A stretch of DNA of 64,000 nt from Atriophallophorus winterbourni (GCA_013407085.1 JACCGJ010013464.1:62001-126000); one strand, 5' to 3'. Positions 23,271 to 35,476 are shown, numbered from the stretch's first letter. The notes: generated by a model not told the origin, from the letters alone. Program-made: numbers and translations.

Positions 23271-24810
23271 TGCTTTATGTATTGATGAATCATGTGTTAT
23301 GTGATTATATTTTTCTTTTATTCATTCTTATATTACGATTTCGGCCATTGCGATCGTTAAAACGTTATCACAAGAGGTTTCCGTCCATTACCTTTATATT
23401 TAGGAGAAAAACAATCAAAAAAACGTTCCAAAACTACGGCATTAGAAATATCAAGAGTACACACAATGCAGCGATTCTACGTGACGTCGTGCTCTACGGC
23501 TTTCAGAATAAATGATCGAGAAATATTATCTTTCGTGATACCGTTTTTTCCAGGCGTTCAAGCACTTTGATCCGAAATCTCATTTTGTCCTTACCCATTC
23601 CACAGTACTATCTCGACATCAGCCTCGCATTAGAGCGTGACATTAAGCAAATGAGGTTGACAAATATGAGCTGATGTTTAGTGCCAAGTTAGACGAGTTT
23701 ATTTTTCACGGATTACATTTTCAACTTACAATAGGTGACAAAGTTGAAACCATTTATCTGGGTCGTGTTTCGGTGTGCTATCAAACAGGCTTTCTTGGGA
23801 ATCGCTAACGTTCGCACACATCGCGGAGAGTATTAATATAGTATTGGAATGTCAGACTTTTCAGAATTTAAAATACTTTGAACTTGGCATTCTGAGTAGG
23901 GTACCGCAGCTTTAGAATGCACAGCTTAGAACGACCGTAACAGAGACATCTCCGTAAGAATGTCGTACTATCGTGGCAGATTTAGATTTTGCTTAAACCG
24001 GATTAATCCTGTTTTTTTCCCTTTATTTGTCACATTGATAGTTTTACTCTCATCTGCCTTCATTTGTTATAATGATGAGACGATGGTCTACATCAGTGAT
24101 TAATTGCGCACTCATATCGTTTACGAATGCTGCCATCACGCGTCGAAGACTCATCTCGAAACTAGCTATTCTATTATCTCATTTTAATTCAAAATTTTCG
24201 GAAAAGTGCCAGGTTGTAATCCTGTAAAGAAATTAATTATAACAGACGCTTTGGATCTTCTCTTCATTCATAACTGCTATCGAATCAGGGGCTAAAATAC
24301 GGTAACGAGTACCGTGGATCATACTCATATATAGAACGATTTAGCCCTAGTAATAAGCGTTTATTCACACTGTTTGCACGTGACATCGGGACGATTGATA
24401 CGTTCGGCGGCTCCCGGCACATGGTACTGAGGTCCATTTCGTTCCGTGTTGATGTTAGGTGAACAATCCTCGATTGGATTATTTGCCTGCTTGTTGGATC
24501 TCGTGAGGCGGTCACAAATTTTATTAGCCTGAATTGGGTTGTTTTGCTAAGCAATTTCTGTTTGGTCGACTGGTCAATGTTGCTGATTTAAAAACATGAT
24601 TTCGTCATTTAGCAAGCAATCCACTATAAGCCATAGAACATAAAACACGATGTCAAAATGCGTAAATTGGCACGACCTTTGCATGAAAAAAAAACTGGCA
24701 GACAATGCCGTCAAATCTAACTTCGAATAACACACTTGCATATGCAATTAGCTTTGTTTTTAATCATTGTATAAAATTAAAAAACAAATTAATTCCTGTT
24801 GTTTTTATAG
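23271..24810. other. No confidently supported gene
   Basis: AT-rich DNA. A basic open stretch at about 23330-23515 (+) lacks convincing splice borders. The rest shows nothing I can support. Confidence 0.35.
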
Positions 24811-24917
24811 CCGTCACGATTTTGTTGAAGATGAACTTGTCACCAAGCGGGAGATCGCAACTTCAAGACAATTGGTGGCTGGACCGAGAAACTGCTGAGA
24901 AAGAGTGTTTAAAATAT
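24811..24917 (+). CDS. Candidate internal exon, unknown protein
   Basis: A 107-nt stretch bounded by a good acceptor (TTCCTGTTGTTTTTATAG, ending 24810) and a plausible donor (GTAGGT at 24918). With two leading bases it is open throughout and reads LLKMNLSPSGRSQLQDNWW and further, ending at a codon boundary. A second frame (one leading base) reads RHDFVEDELVTKREIATSRQ and then stops, so the frame is uncertain. No family is recognised. Exon status is inference from splice-like borders only. Confidence 0.3.
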
Positions 24918-27900
24918 GTAGGTTTGTGGTTCATAAATAAATTACGGTTATTTCATCATAATTAATTTCAAAACATTTTTCATATTCCTTATCGAAATAG
25001 CGAACTGTATGCTGAAAAATAGGTTGCTTGTGAATGTGGTATGGATTCCTCCATGGAATTCTTCGGGAAAATGAATGAAAAGTATCTGGCCAAAATTATA
25101 TCAAGGATTTCGTATCAAATTGCAAATATTGGAATTTTTTATTAATTGGCTGGATTTTCCGTGTCAGGCATGCATTGGTTTTGTAGACAGTGTCGATTTA
25201 AGAAATTCAGTGGAATGCCGATTTTGATGGTTCCATTCGTTCCTGATGACTGCCAACAAAATGAAACGGGTCGTAACGTATTTGGATTAAAAACATGTAC
25301 TGGATGAATCTTTAGAATTAATTTTGGAAGAATATAAAGAAACATCAAACAGGGTGAGGAGACGTCATTTACCGACGTCAGCTTACATCTAGAATGCGTT
25401 TACTTTAATATTTTTATCACATAATATTCGTTCCTTATTATGTAAGTATTGTGACAATTTACTTCTACTGACTTTGAATGTTGCGTACATATAGCCGCAC
25501 TGAGCTTTAAGTTTGTGGTCTTAATTCTGTTATTCACAATCACCTGATCTCTATGAACGGTTCCTGCTACATTCACTTGCCTGGACTTGTCCTTTTGTGA
25601 ATCGTAGTAGCGCAGTTATGACTTTGTAGCGACTGGACTTCTTGAAGTAAAATTATTTTAATTTTGACGAGCAAGACACTTCATGCTCAGCCAACGAGAG
25701 ACAACCGCGTCATCTTTCTCAATTTAAAATCTTTATTTTTCATAAATGTTTATGTCATCTCTAATTGTCATTCTGACATATTTCTTGCCTCTGTTGATGA
25801 GATCCTCATAAAACGTACCGCATCTCAAATTTTATTGTTCATATTTGCCGTTGACCCGCATAATTCCAATTTATTCATGGTTTCCCACTTATCTGTTAAT
25901 AATATTTCAAATTTCACTTTCACTAATGCACCCAAAGTGTTTCATGTTTGAAACATGTTTGGTGAATCGGAGCACAAAAATATCAAACCACACTTTCTAA
26001 AATTTATGGATGTATTGGTACAAAAACCTACATTCAGCTATGGTAGAAATGTGACTTGCAGAGACTTCGAAAATGAAAATAATTCATTCATCATATAAAT
26101 GCTTGACACTACAGATTTCGATAAATTTCATGAACCGAATCTTTTCATATAATACATTTGTTCAATATATCATCTTAAGCTTTCTTTCGGATTTTCGTGA
26201 TTCAAATAATCTATGTGTGTTTGTCCCCATAGTTTATCTCCAGCAAACCAATGCAGTATAAAAGAGAACGCCTACAGAAAACGTAACATTAATGTTGGCC
26301 CACAATCTTTCTGTCAATTAAGCTTGAATTCCGATGCAGTTAGCAAAAACGTTAATAAGGAATCTCCATCTATCTCCGACATGAATTAGATAAATGAATC
26401 TGTCATGCCCCTTGAATTAGTTAGTGATGAACAACTGAATTTCATTTTACAACCCACCCTCTGACAGTTCGTCGATTATCTGAGGTCTCTTGTGCTCTTT
26501 CGGCTTTCTTGTTTTCGATGCTGAAGGAGCAGACGAACTTTGATCCATTTTTTTAAATAAATGCACTTTTTTACGTTTAGCTTCTAGCATTGAAAGAGCA
26601 AGTTTGCCTCAATGTTGTATGTCTGTCTATATAACTCCGATTACTCAGAATGTTGGTGGAATGTACCGCTCAACGCGTCACGTCGCATTCGCTCGTCGTA
26701 GCTGTAAGCATTTTATTAAGACGGTTGTGGCCCTTGCTCAACCCCTTTTCTCTCTCTTCTCTTTCAAAGCGCCTGTGATCTACGAATACAACAACAAGAA
26801 TGGCTTCACGGTCATTAATAAAGACATTTTTATCACAATATATTTTCAATGATTTATTTCAGGGTACCTAAATTGCTTTCCGTTTTAAGCCCCACAGCAG
26901 TACATTTCTGGATTATTCCTATAATCGCAGACGAATGGAAATTTATTGCCAATTCACTGTCCACAAAGCCGTGAAAAATCACAAACTGCGTATCGAGATG
27001 AATGAGGACCTGAACTCACGAGTTCAACCAATCGAGTTGTGCATTCTCCAATCACCGGTTGAAGCAAGAAAGTTTTAAAATTAAAGCAAGATGTTCTTTG
27101 TTGCAATATCGGAAAACGACATATTTTCTTGATTTCCACTTCATCTTAGGCACGACTACGAACGGTATGTAACTTAACATGGTATTAAAAATCCGCTAAA
27201 GTTAATACCGTTTACTTAAGCGATCGATTACGTCGAAATAGCTATTTTTGCAAATAAAAGTTGTATTCATCTTAACAGATTTCATGTATATTAAAAGATT
27301 CAATATTCAAAGTAAACCAAAATTAAAAAAAGAATATTTTAAATATACAAAATAAACTTCTCAGTGTCACATAGCATTCATGATTTAGAATTCAATGCTA
27401 AAGAAGCAGGGTTCACGGTTTTTAAGTTGTTAGCTTGCATATAACCACACGATAGGTATGGTTAAGCTTTCTAAATTTACTACAGCTGAATGGTAGCGAA
27501 TTCAGAACAAAACAGACACGCTTTTGAATAAAATATATCCTTTAGATCACTGTATGTGATGCTTAATCAGCATACAATCACGACCTTATATTTTGCTGAA
27601 AGTTCGACTTTTCGAGTGTTTTGGAAAAACGACTAGTACTTTATTATTCATGATGCGTGTTCCCGCATTCTCAAATAGGAATCACTTAACCTCCCAAGTA
27701 GTCTATTTTGTTCAACATACGGCTGGTTTTTCAAAACCTCAAAAACGTCAGACGCACGAACATATAAACGATTTAAAAGCAATATAATTTTTATTATGCA
27801 TTGGCGTCCAGATACTAACAAATAAGTGTCCGGTGAAACTTAAAAAACATCAAAATTTCTAAAGTAGCATGCTTAACAGTTCGGAGATGTGTCTATAAAG

Positions 27901-28500
27901 TGTTTCATTGAGTAGACCGTTTTTTAAACTGTTACAAATGCAGAAAACTTTACATTTATTTTGTAATTCAATGCTCGATGCTCAAGTTTGTTTAACTTTT
28001 GGATGCCAAAATCGTAAATGATGTGCAACATTTTTGAATTTATAAATTTAAATGGCAGCTTGTTTACGCTGAAGCAACCTCAAGATACATTCGATTGAAT
28101 CTGCATCTAAGAAGCGAAAGAAAATAATGAATTTGTATATATGCATATTATTAGTATGTTTCTAATTCAAATGTAAAATTTACTCCGAAATTAGGACTCA
28201 TTGTCGTCATGTTTATAGCTCGAGAGTTTTTCAAAACGTGGCACTTTTATACTGATAGTGATTCAGGTGTATGACTGAGTTCTCAAGAGATTTCAACATG
28301 TTGTTTTGATTGAACAAAAGAGCACTGAATACATACTTACAAAAGTAAATCTTCTCGAATAGGATGAACTCACTTGATGCATTTTTACACATTTTTGAAA
28401 ACATGTTTGTTGTTCAATGCCTTAAATGTCCCAGAATTTCATTTTCAAACATCCATTTGCAGAAAGAGATTTGTGCAGATTACAATAACATCGTTCATTT
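24918..28500. other. Noncoding or intronic DNA with weak exon-like stretches
   Basis: No retroelement is recognised here. Weak exon-like stretches occur at about 26753-26852 (+, after a CTCTCTTCTCTTTCAAAG acceptor-like tract, reading APVIYEYNNKNGFTVINKD) and 26863-26971 (+, after TTATTTCAG, reading VPKLLSVLSPTAVHFW). Neither has a good donor or a recognisable family, so I do not call them as genes. Confidence 0.35.
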
Positions 28501-28508
28501 TCCTATAT

Positions 28509-28512
<4 letters not shown>

Positions 28513-28567
<55 letters not shown>
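28513..28567. repeat. (TA)n microsatellite
   Basis: An uninterrupted AT run of about 55 bp, immediately followed by CTCTCACTCACTCACTCAG, which is the reverse complement of a (TGAG)n tail of the adjacent minus-strand retroelement. The peptide of alternating Ile and Tyr that can be read through it is an artefact. Confidence 0.95.
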
Positions 28568-28568
<1 letters not shown>

Positions 28569-29560
28569 TCTCACTCACTCACTCAGTCCTCTCCGTGCCG
28601 GGTGGCACATGAGGCGAATACGACTTCATAATAGTGGTTCCGGTCTGCCGCTGCTGCCGTTGCCGTCTGCGCAGTGAATCCTTGTGCATGTAGTTCGCGT
28701 TCCAACGTTCTGCGCCAAGTTTCCTTCTGCCGTTCCCTTTTTCGTTTACCTTGTGGACGCCAGTGAATGGCTACCTCCGTATGCAAACTGGGATCCATCC
28801 TGCAAACATGACCGCACCATCTCCACCGTCGTCTTTTGACTACGGTAGATACCACCTCCAGAACAGTTTTTCGCAGGAGCTCTTCATTCGAAATGGTGGG
28901 CGGCCAAAAATTCCGTAGAATCCTTCTCAAGCACTTAGTTTGAAACACGTTCATTCTGCGCTCCATGGGAGCGGTCTTCTTCCAGCATTCAGATGCATAC
29001 AGCAACACACTCAGAACGTTGATATTGAAGAGTCTGGTCTTCGTGTTAATGCGAAAAGCGGATGATTTCCAAATGGAATTCAGCATGCAGAATACTTGGT
29101 TCGCCTTCCCGATCCTTCTCCAGACCTCATCTTCACAGTCACCATTTACAGTCAGTTTGCTCCCAAGGTTGACTGTATCTGTAAGCTCACTGAGCGCTTG
29201 ACCGTCCACGAACACTGGTGGTTGCTCCGGAACATTATTCCGCATTACCTCCGATTTGCCAGAGTTAATTTATAAATCCACCGTCTTGCCAATTTTGGAT
29301 AGCTGATCGCTCTTGCTCTGGATGTCATTGAACTTACACGACAACAGCGCAACTTCATCCTCATAGTCCATGTCTTCTAGCATTTACGCTGCGGTCCATG
29401 GAATGCCTGCAGTCCTGCCATCGGTCACCTGTCTCATAATCCAGTCTATTGTTAGGAAGAAGAGTATCGGTGAGAGGATACATCCTTGCCTCACTCCCGT
29501 ACGAACCTCAAACTTCTCAGTGAGCATTCCATTGTGAGCAACTTGGCATTCAAACTTCCC
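28568..29560 (-). mobile_element. Second RTE-type family, 5'-truncated
   Basis: Reverse-strand non-LTR element, distinct from copies A-G. The C-terminal frame ends CATRHGED just before a (TGAG)n tail at 28568-28585. Upstream lie the thumb region (DTVNLGSKLTVNGDCEDEV) and the RT palm (EVRTGVRQGCILSPILFFL). It is 5'-truncated exactly where it meets the 3' end of the Tigger-like transposon (about 29560). Ordinary decay: a stop at about 29270 and a substituted catalytic box. Confidence 0.85.
28583..29557 (-). pseudogene. RT and C-terminal domain of second RTE-type element
   Basis: Read in the element direction: 29384-29557 has FEVRTGVRQGCILSPILFFLT (palm); a connecting segment (29246-29384) has LEDMDYEDEVALLS, where the expected Y/F-A-D-D box is YEDE (29354-29365), so the catalytic aspartates are not both conserved; 28583-29245 has LLYASECWKK, QTKCLRRILRNFW, RRRWRWCGHVCRMD, RERQKETWRRTLERE and the terminal CATRHGED. 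The C-terminal 220 codons are open, but the catalytic change and the in-frame stop mean no RT activity is expected. Confidence 0.8.
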
Positions 29561-30658
29561 GTTGGGACCGAGTAAGACTGGCATATTAGGGATAGTGGCA
29601 TAGTAACGAGGTTTTGTAAAAACGTCTTTGTTTTCTCAATTCCATCATTCATTTGTTCAATCGATCAGTCCAAAGCTACCAGAAATCGTCGGCTGACGCA
29701 TGTTCTCCGTCATCTCGGTGTCTAGCCGATCACACGCTAGCATCAGTCTCGTCCCGGTTGAAGACTTCATCTGCAGAGTAAGGCCTGAGTAAGGCACAGA
29801 AAACCTGCTGCTGTCAATCAGTAAGTGATTGAGAATTTACCGCTCCAGCTTCGCCTTGCACTGTCTTAAACGTGGCGCCATTGCGCTTCTTGAAGCTGTC
29901 TAACCAACCGTCACTCGCCATGAAGTCAGGGATGTGCATCAGCTCGGTCAGTTTTATCGCCTTCTCCTTGATCAGATCGCCTCTGACAAGCAGATTCAGT
30001 CATCTTGCTTGCGTCAGCAACATCAGCACTTCCTCCTCAAACTTCGGGTCGTGAGGATGCGTCAGCTTCTTGCGCTTCGGTGGAACTGCAGCTTTGATTG
30101 CAGCTTGAATTGCATCCTTTTCGCAGAGAATGCCCTTCACGGTGGTTCTTTTGACTTCGACGCCCCATTTCTTGCTAATCTCGCTCGCCAACTTGGACTG
30201 ATTCGGCTCCGTCTTTGCAGCATCGATCATCTCGAACTTCTCCTTCATCGTAAAGTCAGTTACCTTACGTTTCTGAGCTGACATTATGGGCTGAATAGTT
30301 TGAAAAATAACGATGTCACTGTTTTGAGTGTCAGTTTGTGCGCACGCTTTCGTGGGTCTATCTATCGATACTTAAAGCAAGAATAGGAAAGAGGTTTGTC
30401 GTTGTGCGTAAGGTGATTGGCTTGTTGTAGCTGGCGTCAGGGAGAAACATCGAGTGCTTGACCTTGAAACCGGCTGACTATATGCGTGAAATGCGCAAAA
30501 ATGCACTTTTAAATAGTCACAGAATAGTGGCATAGTAACGAGAGTATGGAGTGGCATAGTAAATTTATTTTTTATTGAATTTTGTCGGTACCGAGCAAAA
30601 GTTGCATAGTAGCGAGAGTGGCATAGTAACGAGGTGGCATAGTACCGAGATTTGAGTG
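29561..30658 (-). mobile_element. pogo/Tigger-like DNA transposon, internally deleted (copy 1)
   Basis: Reverse-strand element. Its 5' terminus is CACTCAAATCTCGGTACTAT read down from 30658, next to a TA dinucleotide (30659-30660) expected as the target site. Its 3' terminal inverted repeat is missing, replaced by the junction with the RTE-type element at 29560. The encoded transposase has the CENP-B-type DNA-binding region and the start of the DDE domain, but the catalytic core is deleted. The same structure occurs at 62870-63952. GTGGCATAGTA-type repeats cluster at both ends. Confidence 0.85.
29640..30284 (-). pseudogene. Tigger-like transposase remnant (CENP-B N-terminal HTH, DDE core deleted)
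   Basis: Would bind transposon ends and cut them. It starts with MSAQKRKVTDFTMKEKFEMI (ATG at 30284), a typical CENP-B/pogo first helix-turn-helix, with KWGVEVKRTTVKGIL near residue 40. The second DNA-binding half follows (about 29860-30000): GDLIKEKAIKLTELMHIPDF and MASDGWLDSFKKR. Then FNRDETDASV (about 29760-29790) is the first catalytic-Asp region. Directly after it comes a C-terminal-like segment ending near 29645; the middle and last catalytic acidic residues are missing. Stops follow QAR (30000) and interrupt later. Confidence 0.8.
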
Positions 30659-30660
30659 TA
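30525..30660 (-). repeat. Terminal and subterminal GTGGCATAGTA repeats of Tigger copy 1
   Basis: On the plus strand the motif GTGGCATAGTA (or one mismatch) occurs at about 30532, 30551, 30602, 30619 and 30634, often followed by NCGAG. The last lies inside the terminal inverted repeat. Such clusters are candidate transposase-binding sites. Function is inferred. Confidence 0.7.
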
Positions 30661-31462
30661 TGTATATCGGTCTCTTGGTGCTGGCAATAAACTGTAAGTT
30701 GATCTTTTGATCTAGTTTGTGAAATGGTCGATCTTGTACCACAAGTACTATGCTATACGGACCATATCAACGTTAATCCATGGAGGCAGAGTTATCCATT
30801 TGATTTTATGTCACGCAACGGATGAAACATTCATCGATTTTGCATATATTTAACAAAGTATTTGTCATATTTCTAGCAGATTGAGGAAATTGCATAGAGA
30901 TGGTTTTGTAAAATGTGTCATTCTTTGTGATTATAACTTTTGCTTGTCGTACGCAATGTTCGGGATATAGATTTTGTTTCAACATAGAGGTTTGATGTAG
31001 AACCTATATTCGAATATAAATCTCGCTTGTATGGCTTTGCCTCATTCGGCGGTTTTCAGTGAATTAAGATTACATGGAAACACGCTAAGAGATCTGCCTC
31101 ACGTTTATATCAATTGTATGTGTGCAAATTTCTCGGCTCAATTTCTCACCCTAAACAGATCATCGGTTGGTTCTTTGCGATCAATATTTCACGATGTTTT
31201 ATTTCGTTTTTCACAAGCACATCAGATTCTAGATGTGAATTATCTGCGAATAAACTTTATCGAGGTTGATCTGAAATATGAAATGTGAATTGTCGAAAAC
31301 TTTATCACAAACATGAGAACTGATTAACGGTAGACTGTATAAAATATCGTCTACAAAATTCGGATGTTTTTATATGTCAGCTCAATCCTAGATTGTCATT
31401 TGGTTCTAAAAACTGTTTGGAATATCCAATGAAAATCATTTGTCATATTTTCGTCCTCGTAG
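30661..31462. other. No supported gene
   Basis: AT-rich DNA between the transposon and the first phase-consistent exon candidate. The open stretch at 31031-31288 (+) has no motif or splice support. Confidence 0.35.
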
Positions 31463-31512
31463 TGTTTCAACTGATCACAGATAAGCAATTGGAAGACGTA
31501 GACTTGAATGCG
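31463..31512 (+). CDS. Candidate exon 1 of an unknown long-intron gene
   Basis: A 50-nt stretch between an acceptor-like TTTTCGTCCTCGTAG (ending 31462) and a consensus donor GTAAGT (31513). With two leading bases it reads FQLITDKQLEDVDLNA and ends at a codon boundary; the other frames are worse. The next candidate exon (33287-33490) starts at a codon boundary, so the phases agree. Upstream exons are not identified and no family is recognised. Confidence 0.4.
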
Positions 31513-33286
31513 GTAAGTCGTGTATTGCAAACATCTGTCTGTACGATATTTTAATTAAATTTATTTTAACAACGAAAGCATGGAGAACGTCCATGTTTGT
31601 ACATAGAAGTTGCATAAGACTCACGCAAATTCTATGTGAAACAAATGAAATCAATAAAATGTTTATGACTTTAAAGTGCAATTATTTTCTGCAATATTAC
31701 ATTCAATAATCTTCGCTAAATCTGTTTTAAAGATCAGTGTATTTAATGCATCTTCATAGCTCACAAAGAGGTAACAATTAGTCCATGGCGAATGAGAAAT
31801 CAAAATATTTTCTCGTAGATAATGACATGCATATTTTCTCATGAGTGCGCCCCATAGGTGTGCGTAGCAAGCGCGAGTTGGTCTCTTTTGTTAACCGAGC
31901 CTTGTATACGTTGTGATAAACCGCACTCATTCAATAGGCAATAAATACCCGTTATTGTGCAGATCTGCATTAGGCAGCCAAGATCAATACAAGCTCATCC
32001 TAGGATGAGTGATTAACATTGATTTTATTCAATAGAAGCGGTCATAAGCAATTTCATCACAAAAGGCGCTTTGAAGTTCAGTGTTTTCTTATCTGCTTTC
32101 CTAAGGCCATTGTAACCAAAGGCGGGCTTCTATGTTCCCGAAGCCAATACACTAGAGAGAATAGTCTATTCAATCCAGCTCCCAAGAAGGCTTCAGGATT
32201 TGTCACCCTGGCCATCCACGATCTGGGTATTTTGTGGAGAATGCTCTATTACTGTAAAGCTTCTATTTTGCATTCGACGTATGCATGACATCTTCTGTTC
32301 ATTTGTAAACGTTACGGTTCCGTGAACATTTTGTCAATTGGTTATTTGAACGGTGTATAAAAATATTCTGTTTTAAACTCTAAAAACGTCTGCTTTATCT
32401 TTCCAGTTTCGCATGCGAAGGTTGAATAGATTTTAATAGTAACACATTAATAACGAATAAATTAAATTTTAAATCACAAAATTAAAGAATCTTGCAAAAG
32501 CAATTAGCTAAGTGTCCTATTACGGGGACATTTTGTCCCTATTTCATGAGTAGTAAACGCTCGGCGAACACGATAAGATGCACAAAGTATATTCGTTCTG
32601 ATATAAAACGTCAATTTGATCGCACGTTTGATGATCTGACACGATTGTCTGAATGCTGATTGTGCGCAATGATGTTTATTTGAACGAGATTTAACAAAAT
32701 ATCTTATATCGTGAACTTATTAAACGAATATCTAAATAATTCTAAATTTCCGTTAAATTTCATTCACCATGCTGCTCAGATGCTTAGATACGTGCTATTT
32801 TTATTTTTTAGCACGAATATTTGTCTGTAATTGTTTATCAAGTTACCTGTCTAAACGAAAGGCGACATTCAGAATAGATGACGAAATGTTCCAAATTATC
32901 GATGCTATGCACCGTGTCCCCTAGGTTTCAATCCACGGTCTAAAACTGTTCCTAATAATAATAAATGATTTTCCGAAACTGGTAAGTGTTAAACTTGTTC
33001 TTTCTCCCGATGATTACAATAATTAAAAGAAGATCAATTGTTTTGTCGGTGGTCGGGTTTTGCAAGCAGGTATAAATAAACCGTCCCAATTATCATTTCA
33101 AAAAAACTGCCCTTCGAATTCCACAAGTGCAATATTTTGCAAGTTAGATAACCTTTCGCATACATAATCGGCAGCCGCACGCATTAAGTTAATCGATGCC
33201 TTTGTTAACAAAAATAAGATAACGCATCAGAAGTAAACAACAATCTGGCGTTTCATCCATCTATTTCAACCTTTTTTCTCTCTGAG

Positions 33287-33490
33287 ATTCGCTCAATTTC
33301 AACGAACGTGACGGTCAGAAGTTTACTCGTTAAAGGCAAATTATGGACTAACACTTTACAATTTTCGTACGTTGGTGAAGAGACTGAACCACAAGAAGAC
33401 TTAGTTCGCGCATTGGATTTCACTGCGCTAATTAGAAAATATTTCCGTGGTAAAATATTAAACGTGAACGCAATTAGGCTACACAAATAC
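33287..33490 (+). CDS. Candidate exon 2 of an unknown long-intron gene
   Basis: A 204-nt exon candidate preceded by an excellent polypyrimidine tract (CCTTTTTTCTCTCTGAG, ending 33286) and followed by GTGGGT. It is open in phase 0 throughout, with a protein-like composition: ISTNVTVRSLLVKGKLW, then FSYVGEETEPQEDLVRALDF and FRGKILNVNAIRLHKY. It contains an N-glycosylation sequon (NVT), compatible with but not proving an extracellular segment. If the donor is not used, the frame stops three codons later. I do not recognise the family. Confidence 0.45.
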
Positions 33491-35426
33491 GTGGGTTAGT
33501 TTGAAAGTTTACTTTGCATTCATTGATAATTTTATATTGTCTCATACTTGCATTGTATACTGGCGTTGATATAGTAAGGCAACAATTCGCTCAATTCCAT
33601 AAAACGTCAACAGTACAACCGATTTCTGGTTCTTTGCACTCATCATTATATAATTCCAAGTGCTAAAAATCAATGGAAACGTAGTAATGTACGTAAGATT
33701 TTTGCGGTTTATAGCGTCACAAGTAGAATTCATCACGGAGGTTTATTCTCTCCGTCATCTTCATCTGTGGCGAGAGTAAATCATGATTTTGGGTCCGGCC
33801 TACGACGATCCGGTCAAATCAGCTTAATAATGCGTATAGCGTTAAAATTGAAAATAATTGCACTGAAGCGGACTGCACATAATGTATTGAGATTTCTCTT
33901 ATATCTGAAATTAATTTTAGTTTGTGTTGTGATTTCACAATTTCATTTATTCAACCGTTATTATAACAACAGAAAATTTTAAAATTTAAAATTCCTAGAC
34001 GATACCCAAAACAATAAGACGTGAACATAACAATTACTCACAATGCTTTCAGTTGAAGAAAACGTTAAGTGTAAGTTTCACAAATTTTGAATAACCCAAT
34101 TGTGTTAAACTATTGGTTGGACAAATGTAACCTCTTTGGATAGTCATATAATACCACATTAAATTCAGTGATTCTGTTCTATTTTGAGAAATTGCTTCTT
34201 TCGATTCGACCTGCATTTAGTCGATGTTCACCATGATCAACTCAATCCCGTTTTCGTTTAATTTTAATTGTATTTTAGATAGTAATGCTAGTTTTAGTTC
34301 GTTTTCGAGGCAACTGCGAGCTGATTATTCTACTTAAGGTTGCAGTCTACTGTAAAAAGGCGATTCGGATCAAAAGTAACTTTGCTATATTTTAAGATGT
34401 TCTTAGAATTTTATATCTCAATTCAATTGGTAGTCCAACTATTTCCATTTTATCAGTATGATTAACAAGGAAATTAAATAGTTAGTTCTTCTAAACTCCT
34501 CTGTGGTAAAAGCAAATTAAATGTCTAAATAAAAGGAGTTGAACTCAAGCATTGATATGAATCCATTGCGGCAATCTGCAATTTGTTTCCACTTTAAAAG
34601 TGGCACTAGTTTTTGCACACCTTCGAAAATTGATATGAAATAAAATGTATTAGCAATCTTATACGAATTGAAATGTATTGGAAGTTCTCATGTGAATTAA
34701 TCTTCCCGTAAATACACCTCCGTTTTATCGCCAATACGTTTTACCATCCAGGTTAATTTTGAATATATGAATTTCATCACTTATGTTATTTGTGTTTAAT
34801 TGTGGGCCAAAGCTAATGAATGTGAAGTTCGTAATAAATAATTTGTTTGTTTTCTATTGTACTGCCTACCTTGTTTAGGGTGTACAAAAGTTATTTTCGA
34901 TGAATAGATGAAAGGTTTCATACCTGTTCAAACACATGCCACTCCACTCAATTTGAACGTCAAACATTTTATGACTTAGAATCAACAAAGTTTTTGGTAA
35001 CAAGGACCGATCAGAATTAAAATTAGTCGTATACCAAGAAACAAAATACTATAGGGTGAGTTAAGGATATTGTCCTCGCAAAATTTTTATCTGGTTGGCA
35101 ATAATGGTTGTTTTTCGATTTTTCTTCTGATTTTTGAGCGTTGACCAGATCATCCTGTTTGATTTGCGTGACACTTGCTAATTAAGGCAAATTTTGGAAG
35201 GATTTAGACCGAGTGCACATCACCACTCACTACATTCTCACAGACAGCTTTCGTTTCGCAAACAGCAGCTCGCTCGATTTAAGCTGCGTAAAAATGTACA
35301 AATCTAATTGAAAAAACCGATGCAGTCGCGAGGGTTGGTGTGGTATTGCGTGAAGCAATCGTTTTCCGAAGAATTCAGTCATGAGCATTTAATTTAACAT
35401 ACAAAATAATTAAATTCCATTGACAG
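33491..35426. other. Putative intron or noncoding DNA
   Basis: AT-rich, with no recognised repeats or genes. It would be an intron if the exon chain is real. Confidence 0.35.
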
Positions 35427-35476
35427 ATATCTACGGCTACGTTGAAAATATCCCCGTCGGAACGTTTTGTAGTAAG
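35427..35476 (+). CDS. Candidate exon 3 of an unknown long-intron gene
   Basis: A 50-nt stretch with acceptor AATTCCATTGACAG (ending 35426) and donor GTAGGC (35477). In the phase left by exon 2 it reads ISTATLKISPSERFVV and ends with two bases, AG. A second open frame reads IYGYVENIPVGTFCSK but does not match the phase of exon 2. The two leftover bases fit the single leading base of the next candidate. Confidence 0.35.

Noticed and set aside
23060..23515. 151-codon plus-strand frame
   Set aside because: Part of it is alternating Tyr/Ile read through the (TA)n tract. The flanks have no motif or clear splice sites.
25235..25270. A further CTGATGA...GAAAC string
   Set aside because: No stem II or stem I pairing can be formed and no similarity to the three related copies outside the core; taken as chance.
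28364..28631. Two overlapping frames rich in Ile/Tyr
   Set aside because: They are translations of the TA microsatellite and the retroelement tail.
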